This document shows positions 13,712-18,098 of a stretch of DNA of 18,098 nucleotides, in pieces. The position numbers and the translations under genes were made by a program. The notes beneath the pieces were generated by a model. It did no database searches. It was not told the origin of the DNA and saw nothing but the letters and a program-made list of their open reading frames with translations. How positions within the stretch are numbered: the stretch's first letter is position 1; the number at the start of each line of letters is the position of its first letter. Source of the stretch: Candidatus Onthocola stercoravium (GTDB lineage: Bacteria > Bacillota_I > Bacilli_A > RF39 > UBA660); the NCBI GenBank assembly GCA_018711775.1, contig DVHV01000010.1:1-18098 (forward strand), given 5' to 3'.

Positions 13712-15233
13712 AGGAGAAGAACTTTTAAAATATATTGATGAAGCAATTACCATATTAAGTGATGCGGTCAAAACAACTTTGGGACCTAATGGCAATAATG
13801 TCATTATTAATGACTCTAATTTTAGCCCCTATATTACTAATGATGGAGTTACTATTGCTACTGCAATTACTGATAAAAATGAGATTACCAACACTATTCT
13901 TACCATCATTAAGGAAGCAGCTTTAAAAACAGACAGTGATGTCGGAGATGGAACGACAACTACTATTTGCTTACTAGAAAGTATTTATAAAAATAGTATA
14001 CAAAATATTACATCTAAAAATGATGCTTTAAGACTAAAAGAAGAACTTGAAGAAAGTACTAAAAAAGTTATTGATATGCTAAATAAATTTAGTAAAATTC
14101 CTAGTGACAAAGAATTAGAAAAAATAGCCAGTATCTCTGCAAATGATGAAAAAATAGGTAAATTAATAACAAAATTTTATTTAAAGTTGAACAAAAGTAA
14201 TAATATTAAATTAATGGAAAACCTAACTGACAATAAAGACTATGCTATTAGTATACCAGGATTTTTCATTGAAAATACTATTGCCTCTCCTTATTTTATT
14301 AAAGAAAAAGAATTGACAATTAAAAGCCCCATCACCGTTTTATACAATAAAGACCTAACTGACACTTGCGAACTAGAACAAATAATTTATGATGCAAATA
14401 TGGAAAATAAAGATTTAATAATCATGGCCAATAGTTTTAGTGATAACATTATAAATGATATTCTAGCCATCAATTACGAGCAAGAAAATAAAATTATTCT
14501 TTTAAATAACCCCGAATACGGTACTAAAAGACTAGCAATTATCGATGATTTAAAAATAATAACTAATGCCAAAAAAATTAATACTTACTATATAGGGTCT
14601 ATAAAAGAATTTAAATATACGAATGAAAGCATTACCTTTATTTATGATCAAAACTCTCAACTAGATAAATACATAGAAAAAGTAAGACAAGAACTTGCTA
14701 ACGAAAAAGATGAGTTTGAACAAGAATTCTTAAAAACTCGTTTGAGCAAACTTACAAACACCTTCGGACTTATCTATGTCGGAGGAACTACAAAATTAGA
14801 AAGACGCGAAAAGAAAATGCGTTTTACTGATGCTTTATGTGCCTTAAACGCTGCAACAAATGGTATATTACCTGGAAGCTCGCTTCCTATTTATCAAATT
14901 AGTGAAAAGTTAGAACACCAAAATACTGCTGATGCCATATTGAGTAATGCTTTAAAAGAACCATTAATTCAGATATTAAAAAACAGTAATGTCGATTATC
15001 CTGAAATATTAAAGAAAATAAAGAATAATGATTATCAAATATTATACAATGCCAAAAATAAAACATTTGAATCAATTACTGACACAAATGTTTTAGATAG
15101 TTTTCTAGTTTTAAGTTCTGCTTTAAAAAATGCTATATCAATCTCTTCTCTATTACTGACAACATCCCATTTAGTAATAAATGTTCCTCTTAAAGAATCA
15201 CCAAGAATTTCTTCTATAAACGAGGAATTCTAG
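13695..15233 (+). CDS. Divergent GroEL-like chaperonin subunit
   Basis: The 512 residues align with group I chaperonin along their length. The equatorial ATPase residues remain: TLGPNG (28-33), NDGVT with D50, GDGTTT with D85, and FTDAL with D379. The apical domain keeps SPYFI and an EYGTKRLAIIDDL block matching the usual PGFGDRR region. Differences are many: GGG near the C-terminal equatorial segment is GSS (394-396), the GGM-repeat tail is absent, and overall similarity is low. No groES precedes it and no CIRCE is present. GGAGG six bases before the ATG at 13695 sets the start. It is translated from inside the DUF4130 gene's end, so it is likely dedicated to that operon or a second chaperonin; a diverged sole GroEL is the alternative. 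Confidence 0.85.
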   Translation: MQKVIKGEELLKYIDEAITILSDAVKTTLGPNGNNVIINDSNFSPYITNDGVTIATAITDKNEITNTILTIIKEAALKTDSDVGDGTTTTICLLESIYKNSIQNITSKNDALRLKEELEESTKKVIDMLNKFSKIPSDKELEKIASISANDEKIGKLITKFYLKLNKSNNIKLMENLTDNKDYAISIPGFFIENTIASPYFIKEKELTIKSPITVLYNKDLTDTCELEQIIYDANMENKDLIIMANSFSDNIINDILAINYEQENKIILLNNPEYGTKRLAIIDDLKIITNAKKINTYYIGSIKEFKYTNESITFIYDQNSQLDKYIEKVRQELANEKDEFEQEFLKTRLSKLTNTFGLIYVGGTTKLERREKKMRFTDALCALNAATNGILPGSSLPIYQISEKLEHQNTADAILSNALKEPLIQILKNSNVDYPEILKKIKNNDYQILYNAKNKTFESITDTNVLDSFLVLSSALKNAISISSLLLTTSHLVINVPLKESPRISSINEEF

Positions 15234-16150
15234 CCCATATCATTTAAGTCGACACCTTCATCAACTATCATATCAGCAAATTCCACTTTAAATCTTTCAA
15301 TTTCTTTTTTCTTAGCATCTTCATAAATATTTTTAGCATTACAAATGGCTTTATAAAAATGTTTTAATGTAACAATACTCTGATTATCATATAAAGCATA
15401 AGTAAATGCATTAGCAACTATTGTAAGACAAATGTCCGGATATCTACTAGCAACTTCGTAGACTCTTTTATATTCATCAGTCATTTCAACAATAAAAGCC
15501 ATAATTTTTTCCACAACAAATGGTTGATAATTGAGCTTTACCCCAATTTGTTTTTCCAATTTTGGAATAGTTCCCATCAATATTTTGACAACTGTTGGCT
15601 TGTCGGCTTCTAGTACATCGATTTTTTGAAAACGTCTCAAAAAAGCCCTATCTCTTAAAATATATTGTTCATATTCTTCCGTTGTCGTGGCCCCAATCAT
15701 CTTTATTGTTCCTCGGTCAAGCCCTGCTTTTAACATATTGGCAAAATCAAGACCACCGGACTTATTTACTAATAAATGAGTTTCATCGATAAATATAATT
15801 GTATTCATTCTATCAGCTAGTTCTCTAACCAATAAATCAATTCTATTTTCAAGTTGCCCTTCACTATTAGTAGAACCAATTAAACTAGTAATATTGACCT
15901 TTATTAAAGACCACCCCTTCAAAGCATCAGGAACCATACCTTTTTGAATCCGATATGCAAGACCTTCAACAATAGCAGTTTTACCAATCCCAGGTTTACC
16001 AACAAGTAAAGCACTTTTCTCTGGAGTTAAAAGTGTCAAAATAACTTGTTTAATTTCTTCATCTCTAGCAATTGCTGGATCAGTAATATATTCTTTCTTT
16101 GTTAAATCATCACCATAACGCTCCAACATACTTATCTTTTCTTCATTCAT
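15230..16150 (-). CDS. Stand-alone ClpB/ClpA-NBD1-like AAA+ ATPase
   Basis: The 306 residues correspond to the first AAA+ module of Clp/Hsp100 proteins without the N-domain, middle domain or second ATPase. It begins with YGDDLTKKE, then Walker A GKPGIGKT (51-58), Walker B IIFIDE (118-123), sensor 1 IGATT, and the arginine-finger region RDRAFLRRFQ. A helical lid follows. The pore-loop segment that reads KYRG in ClpB reads TNSEG here (94-98), so the aromatic residue that pulls substrates through the ring is missing. The target is unknown; it may remodel a partner rather than thread proteins. Its ATG overlaps the glycosyltransferase stop (TAATG) after GAGGAAG, and its stop shares CTAG with the chaperonin stop. 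Confidence 0.85.
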   Translation of the reverse strand: MNEEKISMLERYGDDLTKKEYITDPAIARDEEIKQVILTLLTPEKSALLVGKPGIGKTAIVEGLAYRIQKGMVPDALKGWSLIKVNITSLIGSTNSEGQLENRIDLLVRELADRMNTIIFIDETHLLVNKSGGLDFANMLKAGLDRGTIKMIGATTTEEYEQYILRDRAFLRRFQKIDVLEADKPTVVKILMGTIPKLEKQIGVKLNYQPFVVEKIMAFIVEMTDEYKRVYEVASRYPDICLTIVANAFTYALYDNQSIVTLKHFYKAICNAKNIYEDAKKKEIERFKVEFADMIVDEGVDLNDMG

Positions 16151-17241
16151 TATAACACTTCCTCATCATTCATATATTTTAACACATATTCAACTAAACT
16201 TTTGGCTGAATACTTATTTATTAATTTGCGTTGATTAATCATTAATTCTTCGCGAAGCATTTTATCACTCAACAATTTTTTCGTAGCATCTACTATTTCA
16301 TTTATATTATTAGCCCTAATACTCATTTTATTATTAGCAAAAAAATTAGCATTATAATCTTCTACTCCCGGTATTGGCATCATATGCACAAGTGGTTTAT
16401 TCATCGCAGCAATTTCCGTCGTTGTTAATCCTCCTGGCTTTGATATAACTACTGTACTTGCAGCCATATAATCATTCATATTGTTAACAAACCCTTTAAC
16501 AATTAAATTAACATTATCTATTTTTTCTAATTCTTCTTTTAATTTTTCATTACTACCACATATTACAACAAGATAAGCATTATTTATTTGGGCTAACAAA
16601 TTCACCACAATATCCTTTATTTGGCCAAATCCCATACTTCCACTAGTAAGTAATATTACATCTTTATCCTTTAACTCAGGTATTTCCTTAGTATCAAAAA
16701 AACTAGTTGCCACGGGAATCCCTGTAGGTAACAGTATTTCTTCTTTAAATCCTTTTTTTACAAAACCTTCCTTTAATAAAGGACTAGGAATTACAAATAA
16801 ATCCGGATTAGTTTCTTCCCAAAAAGGAATACACTCATAATCAGTTGCTACATTAATAAACTTAATTGACCTACTCTTTTTTATTTTTGTTAAAGTTAAA
16901 CAAGGAAACAAATGTGTCCCTATTACTAAATCATAATTATTATCGATTAAAAATCTATCTAATTTTTCTTTTACTAATACATTTAAACCATAAACTGGAC
17001 TAGGAATATTGGTTTTACTATATAATTCCCCCAGTTTATAGACACCACCAAAAACTCCACCATTTCCTTTAGTAGAATCTAAATATAATTTCTCTATGAT
17101 ATTCGATGTATTTTTACCTACCAAATCCAAGTAATTTTGAACATCACAAGTAATACCAAATGATTCAAATTCACTTTTTATGTAATTAGCACAAGCATTA
17201 TGTCCACCACCCGTACTACAAGTTAAAACTACTACTTTCAC
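16150..17241 (-). CDS. Diacylglycerol glycosyltransferase (UgtP/MGDG-synthase-like, GT28)
   Basis: This 363-residue enzyme resembles Bacillus UgtP and plant MGDG synthases, which transfer a sugar from UDP-hexose to diacylglycerol at the inner face of the membrane, making glycolipids and lipoteichoic acid anchors. The N-terminal domain has TCSTGGGHNA (glycine-rich loop with H14), and the C-terminal nucleotide-sugar domain has LTSGSMGFGQ and SKPGG (267-271) followed by TTTEIAA. No membrane span is present, as usual for peripheral enzymes of this group. The sugar (glucose or galactose) cannot be told. The start is GTG at 17241, with GGAGATGG upstream, overlapping the previous stop as GTGA. It is the middle gene of a three-gene operon. 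Confidence 0.9.
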   Translation of the reverse strand: MKVVVLTCSTGGGHNACANYIKSEFESFGITCDVQNYLDLVGKNTSNIIEKLYLDSTKGNGGVFGGVYKLGELYSKTNIPSPVYGLNVLVKEKLDRFLIDNNYDLVIGTHLFPCLTLTKIKKSRSIKFINVATDYECIPFWEETNPDLFVIPSPLLKEGFVKKGFKEEILLPTGIPVATSFFDTKEIPELKDKDVILLTSGSMGFGQIKDIVVNLLAQINNAYLVVICGSNEKLKEELEKIDNVNLIVKGFVNNMNDYMAASTVVISKPGGLTTTEIAAMNKPLVHMMPIPGVEDYNANFFANNKMSIRANNINEIVDATKKLLSDKMLREELMINQRKLINKYSAKSLVEYVLKYMNDEEVL

Positions 17242-17882
17242 TCGCCATCTCCCCAGTTATTATTAAACATATTAGTCAAATAATCTTTATTGAATGTTTT
17301 ATCTAACACTTCTTCATATGCATTTTGAGGAGGTATACCTCTATCTTTTGCTCTAGCCCTTTCAACAGCACTATATGTAAGAAGCATATCAAATACTAAA
17401 AATATTGCTAAAAACACTGCAATTTTCTTGCCAATATTATAATCAAGTTTCTTAATAAAATTTATGACGACTGGATAAATAACTTTTATCCAAAATATTG
17501 CCAGTACTCCCCAAAATAAAGAATACATTAAACAAACACGACCATTAATATTAAATGGTTTAGCAGAATAATCCCAAGCTGTAAAACCTAAAACTAATTC
17601 CATACCTAAACTCATTAAATATTCTAAAATCGTCCCCCCGATAAAACCAATAATAAAAAGTTTAAAATTATTTTCATTTCTATACTTATAAAGTATCGCC
17701 GATAAAACACAAGCACATAAACCATATGCCATATTAAAAGGTCCAATGACAACTGCCGAATGATTGATGATAACCCCTTTTTTAATATAAGTCCACAAGC
17801 CTTCGATAACCCATCCAGCAACGCAACCAAAGATAAATATCCAAAATAGATTATATAGTTTTTCAATATTCTCTTTTTTCAT
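17238..17882 (-). CDS. PF06541-like multi-pass membrane protein (putative ABC transporter type IV/CmpB)
   Basis: The 214-residue protein has about five membrane segments (roughly residues 8-30, 42-62, 72-92, 112-135, 150-170). Family-like features are FGCVAGWVIEGLW at the first span, the VVIGPFNMAYGL segment after it, the LEYLMSLGMELVLG span, AWDYSAKPFNINGRVCL, and SLFWGVLAIFW. Proteins of this type are labelled putative ABC transporter permeases, but no ATPase is encoded nearby and the function is unproven. The soluble C-terminal tail is about 45 residues. AGTGAT precedes the ATG by five bases. It is the first gene of the operon with the glycolipid glycosyltransferase and AAA+ ATPase, so a membrane-lipid role is possible. 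Confidence 0.82.
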   Translation of the reverse strand: MKKENIEKLYNLFWIFIFGCVAGWVIEGLWTYIKKGVIINHSAVVIGPFNMAYGLCACVLSAILYKYRNENNFKLFIIGFIGGTILEYLMSLGMELVLGFTAWDYSAKPFNINGRVCLMYSLFWGVLAIFWIKVIYPVVINFIKKLDYNIGKKIAVFLAIFLVFDMLLTYSAVERARAKDRGIPPQNAYEEVLDKTFNKDYLTNMFNNNWGDGE

Positions 17883-17911
17883 AAAACATCACTTATTCTT
17901 CGTATGACTAA

Positions 17912-17920
17912 ATTATATCA
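17912..17920 (-). promoter_or_regulatory. Extended -10 promoter of the PF06541-glycosyltransferase-AAA+ operon
   Basis: Minus strand TATAAT (plus 17912-17917) is preceded by TGA (plus 17918-17920), an extended -10 with consensus hexamer. The -35 position holds only a weak TTTTCT. Transcription would start near 17905, giving a leader of about 20 bases. Confidence 0.6.
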
Positions 17921-17977
17921 TGAATATGAAAATAAGAAAACTGAAACAATATTATGTTACAATAATTTAATATTTTA

Positions 17978-18018
17978 GCAAAAACAAAAACAAACCTAGG
18001 AAATACCTAAGTTTGTTT
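17978..18018 (-). terminator. Terminator of the tRNA-Asn transcript
   Basis: On the minus strand a 13-base-pair stem with one G-U pair (plus 18006-18018 with 17988-18000) and a five-base loop is followed by a T-rich run (plus 17978-17987). It starts ten bases after the tRNA CCA end. Confidence 0.9.
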
Positions 18019-18028
18019 AAATACTCAA

Positions 18029-18098
18029 TGGCGCCCGATGTAGGACTCGAACCTACGACCTAACGGTTAACAGCCGTGCGCTCTACCGACTGAGCTAA
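18029..18098 (-). tRNA. tRNA-Asn (anticodon GTT), 5' end beyond the window
   Basis: The 3' part of a tRNA gene is present: genomically encoded CCA (plus 18029-18031), discriminator G, acceptor strand ATCGGGC, a T arm with GTAGG/CCTAC around TTCGAGT, anticodon loop CTGTTAA with GTT at plus 18069-18071, and a D arm with GCTC/GAGC. The first acceptor bases fall beyond position 18098. The anticodon stem has one mismatch at its outer pair. GTT reads AAC/AAT codons. Confidence 0.95.

Noticed and set aside
17951..17966. ATTAT/ATAAT dyad upstream of the PF06541 operon promoter
   Set aside because: Five-base AT arms are expected by chance in this composition, and the centre is not symmetric.
1..18098. 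Mobile element, prophage, CRISPR or toxin-antitoxin locus
   Set aside because: I saw no transposase, integrase, spacer-repeat pattern or paired small toxin-like genes on either strand; the partial tRNA-Asn at the right edge shows no attachment-site duplication in the window.

Overview
This window is very AT-rich and densely coded. TGG encodes tryptophan and TGA is used as a stop (for example at the ends of Ku and of the PF06541-like membrane protein), so it reads with the ordinary bacterial code and is not a Mycoplasma-type code. The family set (Ku/LigD end joining, a HrcA-type CIRCE operator, a UgtP/MGDG-synthase-like glycosyltransferase, a KPVIYLYP-type membrane protein, a PF06541 membrane protein) points to a low-GC Bacillota, probably an uncultured gut lineage of Bacilli/Erysipelotrichia/RF39 type. 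That placement is inference. I see no transposase, phage gene or CRISPR array, and no gene-free stretch longer than about 160 bases.

Layout. (1) Positions 1-4150, plus strand: a small nitroreductase with its own promoter, then a divergent CDF-type membrane protein followed closely by a large MacB-like ABC exporter (ATPase and permease in one chain), closed by a strong terminator. (2) 4175-4730: a stand-alone Hsp20 chaperone under a near-perfect sigma-A promoter whose -35 box lies inside a CIRCE operator, ended by a hairpin that probably serves both strands. (3) 4732-11166, minus strand: a DNA end-joining cluster. In order of transcription it holds a FAD/Rieske oxidoreductase, Ku, a stand-alone ATP-dependent ligase of LigD type, a DUF1848 protein with a radical-SAM-like cysteine motif, a small cysteine-rich membrane protein, a KPVIYLYP-type membrane protein, and a LigD fragment with phosphoesterase and polymerase domains. 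The first three genes overlap and are very likely one transcript. (4) 11258-11656: a probable 5'-truncated coiled-coil gene with its own terminator. (5) 11743-15233, plus strand: a three-gene overlapping operon of a 'DNA modification/repair' radical SAM protein (rSAM_link_UDG type), its partner DUF4130 protein, and a divergent GroEL-like chaperonin. (6) 15230-17882, minus strand: a three-gene overlapping operon of a PF06541-like membrane protein, a diacylglycerol glucosyltransferase, and a single-domain ClpB-like AAA+ ATPase. Its last stop codon shares a CTAG palindrome with the stop of the chaperonin. (7) The window ends inside a minus-strand tRNA-Asn gene with its terminator.

How it fits together. 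Regions 3 and 5 look like a DNA-repair island: complete end-joining parts (Ku, ligase, polymerase, 3'-phosphoesterase), one clear radical SAM repair enzyme with a helix-hairpin-helix and a consensus beta-clamp-binding peptide, a second protein with a radical-SAM-like motif, and a redox flavoprotein. The most unusual item is the GroEL-like subunit translated from within the radical SAM/DUF4130 operon. It keeps the ATPase residues but lacks the GGM tail, a co-encoded GroES and a CIRCE. Many starts here were moved inward because a GTGAT block sits 4-5 bases before a better start codon.
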